64,000 nucleotides of DNA from Treponema sp. (GCA_017525605.1 JAFXSM010000018.1:36330-100329); one strand, 5' to 3'. Positions 1-8,735 are shown, numbered from the stretch's first letter. Numbers and translations are program-made. The notes: a model not told the origin generated them from the letters alone.

Positions 1-1416
1 TACCTAAAACTTGTAACTGCAAAAGGCGTAAATGCACAAGCAAACTTCGTAAAATATTTCTCTGATTGGCAATGGTCTGGACAAGAACAGGATTTTTTCT
101 CTTATGCAGAAAGCCGTGCTGAACAAGAAAAGCAGCTTGAACTATGTTACAACAAAGCTATTGCAAAGTTTGGCATAGGCACTGCGATTGTCGCAACAAC
201 TTGGATTGTGTCTTTTGTTGTGCCAGGCGGACAAATTTTCACGCTCTCAATGATTGGCGTTGCCAAAGCTACTACAGCAGGAGCTCTAAGCGGTGCTGCG
301 ATTGGTGCAGTGTCGTCGGCGGGATTTGCGTATTTACAAGGCAAAAGAGGCGATGATTTGCTTTTCGAGACAATCAACGGAGCTGCTGACGGATATCTTG
401 TTGGGGCTGTAACGGGGCTTGTTTCTGGTGGTACAAAAGCTTATAAGCTGGTGAAGGAAGCAAAGAAAATAGATAACGCATATATGATTTTCGCAGACAA
501 TGTGTATGACGCTTCTGGAAAATTGTTATTGAATACTAAAAATATCGGCAAACAGGGAATCAACGAGCTTGCAAAGATTTTGGAATCTCAAGGTTACGAC
601 GCTTTAAAAGCTTTGACAGAAGTCGCAAACAAGAATCCAAAAAAACTTTCTGCGGCGATTGAGTGGATAAGCTCAAAAGGAAAAAATGGAACTTATGATG
701 TCTTAAAATGGGGCGGAAATGTTCCGAGCTGGGTTACAAAAGAGACAATTGAATTTGTAAAAAAATCAGCCGCAAGTTCCCTAAAGGCTACCGCTGAATC
801 ACTTTCAAAATTGCCTTCGATAAAATTACCTGTGAAAGAATTGGACTTAATCCGAAAAAATCCTGCAAGCCTGCATGAAATCGTCAGAAAATACACAGGA
901 AAATCTTTTAAGGACGGCTATTTGGAATTTTTCGCTCGACTTTCTAGACAAAATCCAAGACAGCTGGAAGAAATATGGAATTATTCGAAAGCTGTTCGTG
1001 ACTTTATAAAAAATAAAGGTATTAGGGCTGGCGGTGTTCACGAATGGCTCATGTGCGAGAATTTCTGCGAATTTTTGACTGACCCAAAATGGCGCAGAGA
1101 CGGAGCATACCTTTGCGAATTGCTTTCAAATTTAACGCAATCGACAGATTCCGTTGTAATGAAAAATGTGACAATAACGCTGAAAGACGGTACAAAGGAA
1201 TTTTACCCGATATGGAATCATTTGTTGGAATCTCAAATGACATTAGCTAAAGCTTCAAATCCTCGTTCTGTAATTCACAATCTGATAAGAGACGTTGTGA
1301 AAAATTCAAACAGTACGGAAGAATTGATTGTCAACTTGGACAAAATGGTAAAAACAAACTTCACCGCCGAAACTTACTCTGCGTTCTCAAAATCATTGTC
1401 AAACTGCCTGAGATAA
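1..1416 (+). CDS. C-terminal part of a large protein of unknown function (5' end outside window)
   Basis: The frame is open from base 1, so the start lies upstream and about 470 residues are visible. An N-proximal Gln/Glu-rich stretch is followed by a Gly/Ala-rich hydrophobic region of about 60 residues, roughly residues 55-145 of the visible part, that could form one or two membrane-associated helices. A mostly helical, Lys-rich region comes next. The last 140 residues contain the segment GGVHEWLM and a later FYPIWNHLLESQM, and carry most of the conserved-looking His, Trp and Cys residues. Such an order (long body, glycine-rich hydrophobic hinge, compact tail) is seen in polymorphic toxins, but I recognise no toxin family. 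No immunity gene follows, only a relic. A 15-bp perfect hairpin ends the unit. The reading frame is confident, the function is not. Confidence 0.7.
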   Translation, partial: YLKLVTAKGVNAQANFVKYFSDWQWSGQEQDFFSYAESRAEQEKQLELCYNKAIAKFGIGTAIVATTWIVSFVVPGGQIFTLSMIGVAKATTAGALSGAAIGAVSSAGFAYLQGKRGDDLLFETINGAADGYLVGAVTGLVSGGTKAYKLVKEAKKIDNAYMIFADNVYDASGKLLLNTKNIGKQGINELAKILESQGYDALKALTEVANKNPKKLSAAIEWISSKGKNGTYDVLKWGGNVPSWVTKETIEFVKKSAASSLKATAESLSKLPSIKLPVKELDLIRKNPASLHEIVRKYTGKSFKDGYLEFFARLSRQNPRQLEEIWNYSKAVRDFIKNKGIRAGGVHEWLMCENFCEFLTDPKWRRDGAYLCELLSNLTQSTDSVVMKNVTITLKDGTKEFYPIWNHLLESQMTLAKASNPRSVIHNLIRDVVKNSNSTEELIVNLDKMVKTNFTAETYSAFSKSLSNCLR

Positions 1417-1476
1417 AATTTCCAAAAATCCCGTTTTTTTTGCACGAAACGAAGGAATTTGCTTGGCTTACGAAAT

Positions 1477-1522
1477 AAACATGGGATAATCTGCAAATGC
1501 ACTTTGGATTATCCCATGTTTT
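1477..1522 (+). terminator. Perfect 15-bp hairpin with short T tract
   Basis: Arms 1477-1491 and 1507-1521 are perfectly complementary, with a 15-nt loop and a TTTT run at 1519-1522. It lies 60 bases behind the stop of the partial first gene and is probably its rho-independent terminator. The short T tract leaves some doubt. Confidence 0.7.
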
Positions 1523-1579
1523 ACAGAGAGAAGTTATGGATTTTCCGAAGCGCAACTTCTATTCTTCCCCTCTGCACTG

Positions 1580-1866
1580 TATAATTTACTTTAAAGTAAA
1601 TTACTTTGGAGTAAATTGGATTACATCGGACTTCGGAAAAGCAATTATAAAAGACATCGATAAATCAGAAGTGTTTTCTGCCCATGTTGTAGAAAGTCCG
1701 TATTTGGGAGCAATTACTCCAACAGAACTTTCTGGCGGCGTAAAAACTCTGCTCCTTATGGTAAAGGATTATACTGATTCAAATCCAGAAAAAAAGCTTT
1801 TTGTAATTGCAGACGGAGCCGCCTTTGGTTCAGAAATGAACAGGTTTATGGAAATCTACAAGAGCG
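1580..1866 (+). pseudogene. Chimeric relic of a DUF4869 gene joined to a P-loop/Toprim-like gene
   Basis: The translated stretch WITSDFGKAIIKDIDKSEVF, followed by LGAITPTELSGGVKTLLLM, matches the N-terminal half of the DUF4869 protein encoded at 52727-53188 (WITGDFAKDVLKNIDKATVL, then LGVIPTTKISGGSKTVLLI). About 12 residues later the same frame reads LFVIADGAAFGSEMNRFMEI, matching VLVIADGAAFGSEIEDVLEI deep inside the neighbouring gene at 51729-52730. An internal deletion has therefore fused the front of one gene to the back of the next. The relic lacks the DUF4869 start methionine, the P-loop and the C-terminus. It runs into the terminator of the convergent regulator gene. A surviving function seems unlikely, although the fused frame is still open. 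Confidence 0.75.
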
Positions 1867-1867
1867 T

Positions 1868-1894
1868 AAAAAATCCCGCAGTGGTTGCGGGATT
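1868..1894 (-). terminator. Terminator of the ArsR-type regulator gene
   Basis: Arms 1872-1880 and 1886-1894 form a 9-bp stem with a 5-nt loop. Read on the minus strand the stem is followed by a run of T (complement of the A run at 1868-1873). It starts 13 bases after the regulator's stop codon. Confidence 0.85.
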
Positions 1895-1906
1895 GCGTGT
1901 TTGAAA

Positions 1907-2881
1907 TCAATAATACGCTCTGAGGATGATTCCCTGATCGTGGTCGCCGAAGCCCCTGCCGAATATGTTCATTCCGCCCATGTGCTCCGCGTTTTCTTTT
2001 ACGCCGAGGCGCACCCGGATTGAATGGTGCTCGTTTATCTTGAGGTCGTCGAGCTTTACGTCCGAGATTTTTTCGCCGTCAACGAAGCTTCCTTCGTCCG
2101 TCACGGAAAAATGTTTCAGAAGTCCGTACTGGCTGCCTTCAAGCTTCCACCATTTCGGTGTGAACTGTCCGCGCCTGTCCCCGAAGTCTCCGGGGCTTGT
2201 CCACGTCCCGATTTCGGTTCTGTTTATCCAGATTGTTATGTCGCTCGGCCACTCTGCGTTCGTTCCCGGTGTCTCCGACGAAAGTTCCGCGCTGACTTCG
2301 AGCTTCGTCAGCTTCCGCTCGTCGTACATCGTGTTGTTCGGGAATTTGTACTCGACGTAGCCGTTGTTGCACCACAAAAGCCCTGCCTTCATTCTGTCCG
2401 GGTTCAGGAACGAGCCAGGAACGTCGAGCTGCCCGATGATTTTTTCGCTTGAGCAAAGCCCGCACGGAGCCGTAACGCGCGAGTCCGTGTAGATTCCGAG
2501 CGGCATCTCGATTTCCACGCAGTTCTCGGTCTCGGCTTCCTCTTCCGGGAATTTTATCAGAAGCCCGTTCTGGAATGCCGGGTAACAGAGCTTCTGCGTG
2601 CCTTTCCTTGCCTTGATGCTGTTTGTTTCTATCAGCCCGGAATTTTCAAGAATGGAGATGTGCGTTGCGACAGTCGATTGCGGGAGTTCGAGCTTTTCCG
2701 CAATCTCGTTGATGTTCAGCGCCTGTTTTTTGAGTAGCGCGAGGATTTCTAGCCTTGGTTCGGAAGCAAGTGCCTTGAGCTTCTCGATGTCCTTGAACGG
2801 ATTTATCACGATGATTGAATCTTTTTCTTCGATTGCCTCGATTGATTCAGTTGTTGATTCTATTTGTTCTTTTTCTTCCAT
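1907..2881 (-). CDS. ArsR-type winged-helix regulator with C-terminal sensor-like domain
   Basis: A 324-residue protein. Residues about 28-105 form an ArsR/HTH_20 winged helix (FKDIEKLKALASEPRLEILA, then a recognition helix near LPQSTVATHISILENSGLI). The remaining two thirds, beginning at CGLCSSEKIIGQLDVPGSFL, looks like an all-beta domain rich in Trp, Asp and Gly, and is far longer than in metal-sensing ArsR proteins (about 100 residues). The CGLCS pair could bind a metal, but the extension more likely reads a ligand. The gene lies just downstream of the GH51 gene on the same strand and has its own upstream TTGATAT/ATATCAA sites. I infer that it controls the arabinan regulon through these palindromes, since ArsR family operators are AT-rich inverted repeats. 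Direct binding is not shown. Confidence 0.8.
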   Translation of the reverse strand: MEEKEQIESTTESIEAIEEKDSIIVINPFKDIEKLKALASEPRLEILALLKKQALNINEIAEKLELPQSTVATHISILENSGLIETNSIKARKGTQKLCYPAFQNGLLIKFPEEEAETENCVEIEMPLGIYTDSRVTAPCGLCSSEKIIGQLDVPGSFLNPDRMKAGLLWCNNGYVEYKFPNNTMYDERKLTKLEVSAELSSETPGTNAEWPSDITIWINRTEIGTWTSPGDFGDRRGQFTPKWWKLEGSQYGLLKHFSVTDEGSFVDGEKISDVKLDDLKINEHHSIRVRLGVKENAEHMGGMNIFGRGFGDHDQGIILRAYY

Positions 2882-2901
2882 AAATTAAAATTCTCTTATA
2901 T

Positions 2902-2938
2902 TTGATATAATTTAGAGAATATCAACTTTTCTTGATAT
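2902..2938. promoter_or_regulatory. Operator cluster in front of the ArsR-type gene
   Basis: Three half-sites occur: TTGATAT (2902-2908), ATATCAA (2919-2925) and TTGATAT (2932-2938). The first two form a perfect inverted repeat with a 10-nt spacer. They lie 21-57 bases upstream of the regulator start and probably overlap its promoter, suggesting autoregulation. Confidence 0.6.
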
Positions 2939-2977
2939 AGTAAACAGAAAAATGACAACGTTTTCGTTATTGCAATA

Positions 2978-3063
2978 TGCGCTGGCAGTAACAGTTGTGT
3001 CTGTACTGCCAGCGCAAATGCAAGTTCAATAGGCCTGTTTGGAAACTTCATTCTCCGAACAGG
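2978..3063. repeat. Two hairpins between the GH51 and regulator genes
   Basis: A perfect 13-bp inverted repeat (2978-2990 with 3004-3016, loop 13 nt) and a second, imperfect one (CCTGTT at 3033-3038 with AACAGG at 3058-3063, extended by further pairs) follow the GH51 stop codon. Neither has a clear T tract. They may end or attenuate transcription between GH51 and the regulator, or protect the GH51 mRNA end. Confidence 0.5.
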
Positions 3064-3072
3064 ATTGATTTT

Positions 3073-5607
3073 CTATTTCGCGTCTATTTCGAGAATCGAG
3101 AGCGAGAACGGCTTTGCAGGGTATGTGAAGCTCTCCGAAACTCCCGAGAATGTCTCCTCGGTCGGGGCAACCTGCTTCGGTGTCCTGAAGCTGTTCTCGT
3201 CGTCCGCGCCGCCTGTAATCAGAGTGACTTTCGCGGTCGGTGAGAGCGAAGGCGCGTTCTTGAGGTTTATGCTGACGTTCTCTGCTTTGTCGGTGACGTT
3301 CACGATTTTGATTATGACCTTGCCGTTTTCTGTGCGTCCGACGTGGGCGTAAATCGGGTCGAAATTCTGGATGTCGGTAAAGCTGTGCATGAGTTTTCCG
3401 TCGAGGTAGCATTTGTATGTCTCGCCCCTGACTTCAATCTTGATTTTGTACCATTTGCCGTTCGCAAGGTTCATCGGTTTCGAGTCGCCGATTATGCTTC
3501 TTCCGCCGAGCGTTCCCTTTTCGACGCAGCTCTGGGTGTTTCCCCAGCCGCCCATGTTCCACCAGTAGAGGTTCTCTCCTTTTACTCCGAAGCTGATGAG
3601 GAATCCTTCCGCGCCGCCTGTCTTCTGCGCCTGAAGTTCGAGCGTGTAGTTCTGCATTCCAGCGATGTCCGTTTCGTTGTCCAGCGCCATGAATGCCGGT
3701 GTCGCCATCGATTTCTGCGTGAAAACTCCCTTTGCTGCTTCCCATTCGCCGCGCTGTGTCGCAACGCTGAAATCGTTCGTGTCGGTTTTTCCTGCCGACG
3801 AATAGATGACTTTGCCCGTGTCGTTGTCTGTGACCTTCACGTCCTTGAACTGCGCGGTTGTCGCCCATGAGCCGATTCCGACAGTTCCTTCGATTCCCTT
3901 CTTCTTCGCGTTCGTCTGAACCGGCTGGGTCACGGAAGTTTTGACTGTCCAGTCGCTTTTGTGCGTCATGAACATTTTCTGGACGTAATAGTTCGGAGTT
4001 CCGTAGACCTGGCTGTTGTCGAACCAGATTGCGTCGGGCTGCCACTGGACGAATCCGTCGCGCGCAAAGAGAGGGGCGTAGCTTGCGATTTCGACGATGT
4101 CGCCGTTCCGCTCGATGCTCGTCATGTACGCCGCTTCCGTGAGGGAGGCGAAAAGGCTGTTCCTTCTTCCGTCAACCCAAGACGCGTATTCTCCGATGAA
4201 GACTTTCGCCTTGTTTTCGTCGCGCGGATAGAATTTCTCGTCGTCGTAGCGGTTTCCGTTCGTAAGGAACCATGTGTACGGATTGTAATAGTGCTCGTCA
4301 ACGAGGGAAGTGAGGTTGCTCGTCTTCTTGTTTTTCTCCCATGCGCGCACCTGCTTCCATGCGTTGTTGAAGTTGATGTCGTTGTATGTGAATCCTGACG
4401 AGATGATTGTCTTGATGCTCGGGTACTTCTTTTTGATTGCGGATGCGATGAATTTGAATCTTTCAAGATAATCTCCGCCGCAGTCCTCGTTTCCGATTCC
4501 GATGTAGTTGAGCTTGAACGGCTCCGGATGTCCGGCTTCCGCGCGGAGTTTTCCCCATTTGCTTGTCGCGGGTCCCGTTGCCCATTCAATCATGTCGAGT
4601 GCGTCCTGCGCGTACCATTTGTAGTCGCTTGCCGAAGATTTTTCTCCGTCGTGGCTCATTCCGACGCTGAGGACAGGTATCGGCTCTGCTCCGATGTCCT
4701 CGCAAAGCCTGAAATATTCATAGAATCCGATTCCGTATGACTGCTGGTAAGGAATGTTTCCGCCCCAGAAGTTTGGAGTTTCCTTGCGCTCTTCCACAGG
4801 CCCGATTGTGTTTTTCCACTGGTAGCGGTCGTTCAGGAAATGACCGTGCACGATGCAGCCGCCCGGGAAACGGATGAATGCAGGGTGCATGTCTTCGAGC
4901 ATCTCGGCAAGGTCTTTTCGTAGTCCGTTCGGCTCGTTTTTGTAGATGTCGGCCATGAAAAGCGAGACGAAATCAACGTCGATTTTTCCTGCCTGATCTG
5001 CGTATATCGCGATTCTTCCGTTGTAGGTGTCCTCCGCGGCGACGAGTTCGAATTCGTACTTTTTCCATTCGCCTGTGATTCCGCTTATTTTTGCGGATGA
5101 AGTTTTCGCGTCTGTGTCGTCAGCCCCGATTGCGACCGTGATGCTCGTGATGCTTCCGTCCGCGCTCCTGAGCCAGACTGAGCCCGGGTATTTTTTCCCT
5201 TTCTCGAAGTACATTCCCTTGTAGCCCTTGTTGTAGAATCCGTCGCCGGGGGCTTTTGCCGTGAATGTTGCGAATGTTGGGTTGTTCGCGTTCAGCCCGC
5301 CTTTCTTCGATGCCTTGAGCCTGCCTTGTGATTTTCCGCCGGATATGTTGATATGGTCTTTCCATGATTCAGTCGAGCTGTTGTTGCTCGCACCGAATTC
5401 GAACGAGCGGTTCTGAACCATCTCTCCGTAGAGTCCTCCGTCCGCGGCGTAGTTGATGTCCTCATAGAAGATTCCGAACAGGTTTTTGCTGACCGGAGTC
5501 TGCGTGTCTTTGAAGTCCGCTGTCACGGAGGCCTGAGTCTGTGAAAAACCCGGCAAAGTGAGTGCGGCTGCCAGAATTGAAGATGCCACGATTTTGCTTT
5601 TTTTCAT
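3073..5607 (-). CDS. GH51 alpha-L-arabinofuranosidase, secreted, with inserted lectin-like domain
   Basis: An 844-residue exported enzyme that releases terminal alpha-L-arabinofuranose from arabinan side chains. A signal peptide ends near FSQTQA (residue 26). Residues about 80-220 resemble a CBM4/9-like beta-sandwich inside the GH51 fold. The (beta/alpha)8 barrel carries the acid/base Glu374 (YIGIGNEDCGG) and the nucleophile Glu473 (FIGEYASW). About 170 residues (roughly 565-735) are a concanavalin-like insert (LYWWNMGGWGN, then KWYKIKIEVRG). The C-terminal beta domain then resumes and ends in FSLSILEIDA. Family members without the insert are about 500-650 residues. The start has a good AAGGAG site. 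The operator cluster at 5731-5784 precedes it. It is probably periplasmic or surface-located. Confidence 0.93.
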   Translation of the reverse strand: MKKSKIVASSILAAALTLPGFSQTQASVTADFKDTQTPVSKNLFGIFYEDINYAADGGLYGEMVQNRSFEFGASNNSSTESWKDHINISGGKSQGRLKASKKGGLNANNPTFATFTAKAPGDGFYNKGYKGMYFEKGKKYPGSVWLRSADGSITSITVAIGADDTDAKTSSAKISGITGEWKKYEFELVAAEDTYNGRIAIYADQAGKIDVDFVSLFMADIYKNEPNGLRKDLAEMLEDMHPAFIRFPGGCIVHGHFLNDRYQWKNTIGPVEERKETPNFWGGNIPYQQSYGIGFYEYFRLCEDIGAEPIPVLSVGMSHDGEKSSASDYKWYAQDALDMIEWATGPATSKWGKLRAEAGHPEPFKLNYIGIGNEDCGGDYLERFKFIASAIKKKYPSIKTIISSGFTYNDINFNNAWKQVRAWEKNKKTSNLTSLVDEHYYNPYTWFLTNGNRYDDEKFYPRDENKAKVFIGEYASWVDGRRNSLFASLTEAAYMTSIERNGDIVEIASYAPLFARDGFVQWQPDAIWFDNSQVYGTPNYYVQKMFMTHKSDWTVKTSVTQPVQTNAKKKGIEGTVGIGSWATTAQFKDVKVTDNDTGKVIYSSAGKTDTNDFSVATQRGEWEAAKGVFTQKSMATPAFMALDNETDIAGMQNYTLELQAQKTGGAEGFLISFGVKGENLYWWNMGGWGNTQSCVEKGTLGGRSIIGDSKPMNLANGKWYKIKIEVRGETYKCYLDGKLMHSFTDIQNFDPIYAHVGRTENGKVIIKIVNVTDKAENVSINLKNAPSLSPTAKVTLITGGADDENSFRTPKQVAPTEETFSGVSESFTYPAKPFSLSILEIDAK

Positions 5608-5730
5608 AAAATCTCCTTTTTTAAAGTTCTTGCTTTAAACTTTTTTGCGCGATTTTGATTTTCAGCTGAACCTGAGCGATAAAAACAAAATTTTTTGCTC
5701 AGGTTGATTTTATGATGTGGCATAAAATTC

Positions 5731-5784
5731 TTGATGTCAAGAAAAATATCAATAAAAATAGATATATATCAGTAAAGTTGATAA
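5731..5784. promoter_or_regulatory. Operator cluster upstream of the GH51 gene
   Basis: Half-sites TTGATGT (5731-5737), ATATCAA (5746-5752), ATATCAG (5766-5772, within the palindrome GATATATATC) and TTGATAA (5778-5784). Two ATATCA half-sites are spaced 20 bp, the same as at 6880/6900. Read on the minus strand, TTGACA (complement of 5734-5739) could be the -35 of the GH51 promoter, which would place the site across it. Confidence 0.55.
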
Positions 5785-5789
5785 ATAAA

Positions 5790-6785
5790 CTATTTCGAAT
5801 TTCTGATTTCTTCTATAGAAAGCCCCGTGATTTCCGAAACTTCCTCTTCCGACATTCCGCGTTCGAGCAGTTTTTTCGCCGTGGAAAGTTTTTCCGCCTT
5901 GATTGCTTCTTCCGCAGTTTGTTCGTTAGTTTGTTCTTTTATTGCATCGTTTGCAGTTCCGCTTGCCGCATCTTCATTTTTTATGCGCCGTGCTTCTTCC
6001 GCTTTCGGCTTTATCTTTATCGCCGTCGGTGTGATGATTAAGTTTTCGCTCGGAATTTCATCGCCAATCGCGTAGTCCATGAGGAACTGCATGACGACTC
6101 TGTTTTCGAGGGCAGGGAAGAACGAGAGGACTTCTTCCTTGTCCCATTCGCTTGTCCGAACGAATTCCGCATATTCTTCCGAAACTGCCTTGTACTCTTT
6201 GTTTATGATTTTCTTTCCGTTGCTGTCCGTTCCGAACACGCTCATCACGAGCCTTGCCGCAACGCCCTTGTCGCGAACTCCGTCCTTCACAATCACTTTC
6301 TGGAAGCGGAAATTGACGTAAATCGCGCTTTTTGCTCCTGTTTCGCTGCACATCAGCCTGTCCATCTTTCCGTTCGAAGATGTGAACGCCGAATATCCCT
6401 CCGCAGGGACTGATTTTTTTAGGTAGTCGAGGAACGTTTTTCCCGCCTTTTTGTATGCAGGAGAATCTTTCATCGTTTTCGGGTCTATCACTTCGAGGGA
6501 GAAGTCCGCCATTTTTTCTGAGAGTATCGCGGAAGCTTCGTCAATCCGCTTTTGCACGGTCGTGACTTCCGGGTTTTCTTTGTTGATCAGCCTGTTCACG
6601 GCACCGCTCAATATCCCGTCGTCAACGCTCTCTTTTCCGGTGCGCTCGTCGTACCAAGGCACGGACGGATTCGAGTAAACTGTTATAATTGCGACAGGAC
6701 TATAGCTCCTCAAATCTTTCGGAACTGATTTGCAGGAGTAGAAAAAAGGAATTGCAAGCAATAAGAATGTGAGAATTTTTTTCAT
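5790..6785 (-). CDS. Lipoprotein of unknown function with a C-terminal helix-turn-helix-like tail
   Basis: 331 residues. The signal peptide ends in a lipobox, FFYSC, so Cys18 would be lipidated. Residues about 25-255 form one globular domain with no family I recognise (motifs NPSVPWYDERTGKESVDDGI and KSAIYVNFRFQKVIVKDG). It resembles treponemal lipoproteins of about 300 residues that occur as scattered paralogues. A low-complexity Glu/Ala/Lys linker (about 265-300) leads to a tail, TAKKLLERGMSEEEVSEITG and LSIEEIRN. This resembles the C-terminal helix pair of Rpn/PD-(D/E)XK transposase-like proteins. Its 3' end overlaps the region of the GH51 operator. Its presence between two arabinanase genes may be incidental. 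Confidence 0.75.
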   Translation of the reverse strand: MKKILTFLLLAIPFFYSCKSVPKDLRSYSPVAIITVYSNPSVPWYDERTGKESVDDGILSGAVNRLINKENPEVTTVQKRIDEASAILSEKMADFSLEVIDPKTMKDSPAYKKAGKTFLDYLKKSVPAEGYSAFTSSNGKMDRLMCSETGAKSAIYVNFRFQKVIVKDGVRDKGVAARLVMSVFGTDSNGKKIINKEYKAVSEEYAEFVRTSEWDKEEVLSFFPALENRVVMQFLMDYAIGDEIPSENLIITPTAIKIKPKAEEARRIKNEDAASGTANDAIKEQTNEQTAEEAIKAEKLSTAKKLLERGMSEEEVSEITGLSIEEIRNSK

Positions 6786-6827
6786 ACGTAGAATATAACA
6801 CTTGAATTTGCATTTGTAACGAAAAAA

Positions 6828-6906
6828 TCAATATATATCAAAATTTTCTTTCATTGCAGAATTTGCTGTGTTATACTACATATCAATAAAAATAAAAACA
6901 TATCAA
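6828..6906. promoter_or_regulatory. Operator cluster and promoter region of the secreted endo-arabinanase gene
   Basis: TCAATATATATCAA (6828-6841) matches the local palindrome at 12 of 14 positions. Two further ATATCAA half-sites at 6880-6886 and 6900-6906 are direct repeats 20 bp apart. TATACT at 6872-6877 is a plausible -10. No good -35 is visible, which fits activator-dependent or derepressed control. Confidence 0.55.
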
Positions 6907-6950
6907 CTTTTTTAGTTTTATATAAAATTTATATGAAAAAAGGAGAATCC

Positions 6951-8735
6951 ATGAACGGAAAAATTCGATTTTGTATGGCTGCTGCTTTTGCCTGTTCCGT
7001 TTTTTCGGCGGCACACGCGGCAAAAAGCGATGTTGACAAGGCTGTCCTCACGAAGTATGCGAATGCCGCTTCTTTCAACGGCTCGCAGGATGTTTGGGGG
7101 CCTCTGAACTGCCACGACCCGAAGCTCTTTCAGGACGACGACGGCACATATTATGTCTACTCGACCGATGCCGCAATAGGAGGAGCTGGGCAGAAAGGAT
7201 TGCAGATTCGCACTTCAACCGATTTGGTTCACTGGCAGAGCCTTTCGAAATCGGCAATTCAGAGAAAATGGGACAAGGACTGGCTCAAGTGGGTCAACTT
7301 CAACATGGCGCAGGCTTCGACATGGGCACCGACTGTCATAAAGCAGAACGGTCTTTACTATCTGATTCACGGAATAATAACCGACAGCCGCTCACCCGGA
7401 AATCCTGATGCCGCGATTGCGCTTGCGATTTCTTCAAGCCCGACAGGTCCTTTCTATCCTGCGGCACAGGCGGCTGCAAAAGATGCGAAAGTCGGCGAAG
7501 TCCTTTCCAAGCTCGGCGTTTCGTACAAGCAGTCGAACATCGTCCGCTACACATGGTACGACAGGACTTGGGACGACGATGACAAGAGCATTTCCGAGCA
7601 GTATTGCCACAACCTCGCGAACTACGACACGCACACAGCTTCCGAAGCCGACACGGCTGGCGGCTGGGCATACGGATTCGGCGGAATCGACCCCGAATTC
7701 GTGACCGACGTTGCGACCGGAAAGAATGTCGAGTACACAATCAAAGGAAGAAAATGCTGGGGGCTGACTTACGGCTCATGGAAGGGCGGAATCGCTCTTA
7801 TGTACGTCGATTGCGTTTCGCTCAAGCCCGTGAATCCGGCTGACGGAAGCGAAATCGACGCGCCTGCCGACACAGTTCCGGGCGCATTCGGAACTGCGAT
7901 TGCAGGCGGATACGGAGCGGCTTACGAGGGTGCGCAGGTAATCTACAACAGCGAGAACGGCTACTATTACTGCTTTGTCTCGATGGGAAATCTTGACTGG
8001 GATTACCGCGTCGGTGTCGGACGCTCAAAGAATGTCACAGGGCCGTACATTGACGGAAGCGGCCGCAGCATGTATCTGGATGCGATGAGCGCGAGCAATT
8101 TCCACGAAATCGGAAGCAAGATTATCGGCGGTCATGCGCTTGAGAAAGAATTCAGCTTCCGCTGTCAGGGCGGACAGAGCATTTTGAGAGCTAAAGACGG
8201 AAAGATTCTTTTTGCCTGCCACTCAAGAACGAATTTCCTTCCGGGATATTTCTTCTTCCTCCAGGTTCATCAGCTTTTCTTTACAGACGACGGCTGGCCT
8301 GTTCTCAACCAGAACGAATATTACGGCGATAAGAATTTCAATGAGCAGCTTTCTTCTATTAATAAGAGCAATATTGCAGGAAATTATGATGCGGTTCTCA
8401 CCGTCCGCGGAACAAGCGCGTCTGATTACAAGCCGTTCGGACAGAATGAGCCTGTGACGGTCGTGACTGCTGACGGCGTTCCGACAGAATCAAAACTTGT
8501 CACGCTTTCTGTTGACGGAAAGGTGAGCGGAGCGTACACGGGCTCGTGGAGCCTTGCCGACGACGGATATACTTTCTCGGTCTCGCTCGACGGTATCGGA
8601 AAGTTCCGCGGCTATGTGCTTGAGGCTGTCGATTGGGCAAGAAAAAAGGGCAAGACCAGAAAGACAATCACGTTCACTTCGTTTGACGGTGAGAAGACCG
8701 GCGAATATTTTTGGGGAAACAGGCGGGAAAAATAG
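6951..8735 (+). CDS. Secreted GH43 endo-1,5-alpha-L-arabinanase
   Basis: The start is set at 6951, behind AAGGAG, rather than the in-frame ATG at 6933. It encodes 594 residues with a signal peptide ending at AHAA (about residue 24). The five-bladed GH43 propeller shows the expected triad: base Asp56 (NCHDPKLF), the pKa-modulating Asp247 (GGIDPEF) and acid Glu326 (AAYEGAQVIY). The last 120 residues (from GNYDAVLTVRG) match the lipocalin-like GH43_C domain found in extended bacterial endo-arabinanases such as AbnB. The enzyme would cut the alpha-1,5 arabinan backbone outside the cytoplasm. Operator sites precede it, and the ABC importer for the products follows. Confidence 0.92.
   Translation: MNGKIRFCMAAAFACSVFSAAHAAKSDVDKAVLTKYANAASFNGSQDVWGPLNCHDPKLFQDDDGTYYVYSTDAAIGGAGQKGLQIRTSTDLVHWQSLSKSAIQRKWDKDWLKWVNFNMAQASTWAPTVIKQNGLYYLIHGIITDSRSPGNPDAAIALAISSSPTGPFYPAAQAAAKDAKVGEVLSKLGVSYKQSNIVRYTWYDRTWDDDDKSISEQYCHNLANYDTHTASEADTAGGWAYGFGGIDPEFVTDVATGKNVEYTIKGRKCWGLTYGSWKGGIALMYVDCVSLKPVNPADGSEIDAPADTVPGAFGTAIAGGYGAAYEGAQVIYNSENGYYYCFVSMGNLDWDYRVGVGRSKNVTGPYIDGSGRSMYLDAMSASNFHEIGSKIIGGHALEKEFSFRCQGGQSILRAKDGKILFACHSRTNFLPGYFFFLQVHQLFFTDDGWPVLNQNEYYGDKNFNEQLSSINKSNIAGNYDAVLTVRGTSASDYKPFGQNEPVTVVTADGVPTESKLVTLSVDGKVSGAYTGSWSLADDGYTFSVSLDGIGKFRGYVLEAVDWARKKGKTRKTITFTSFDGEKTGEYFWGNRREK

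Noticed and set aside
2024..2465. Long open frames opposite the regulator, GH51 and arabinanase genes
   Set aside because: They are antisense shadows caused by GC-rich third positions, with Arg/Ser-rich products and no homology.
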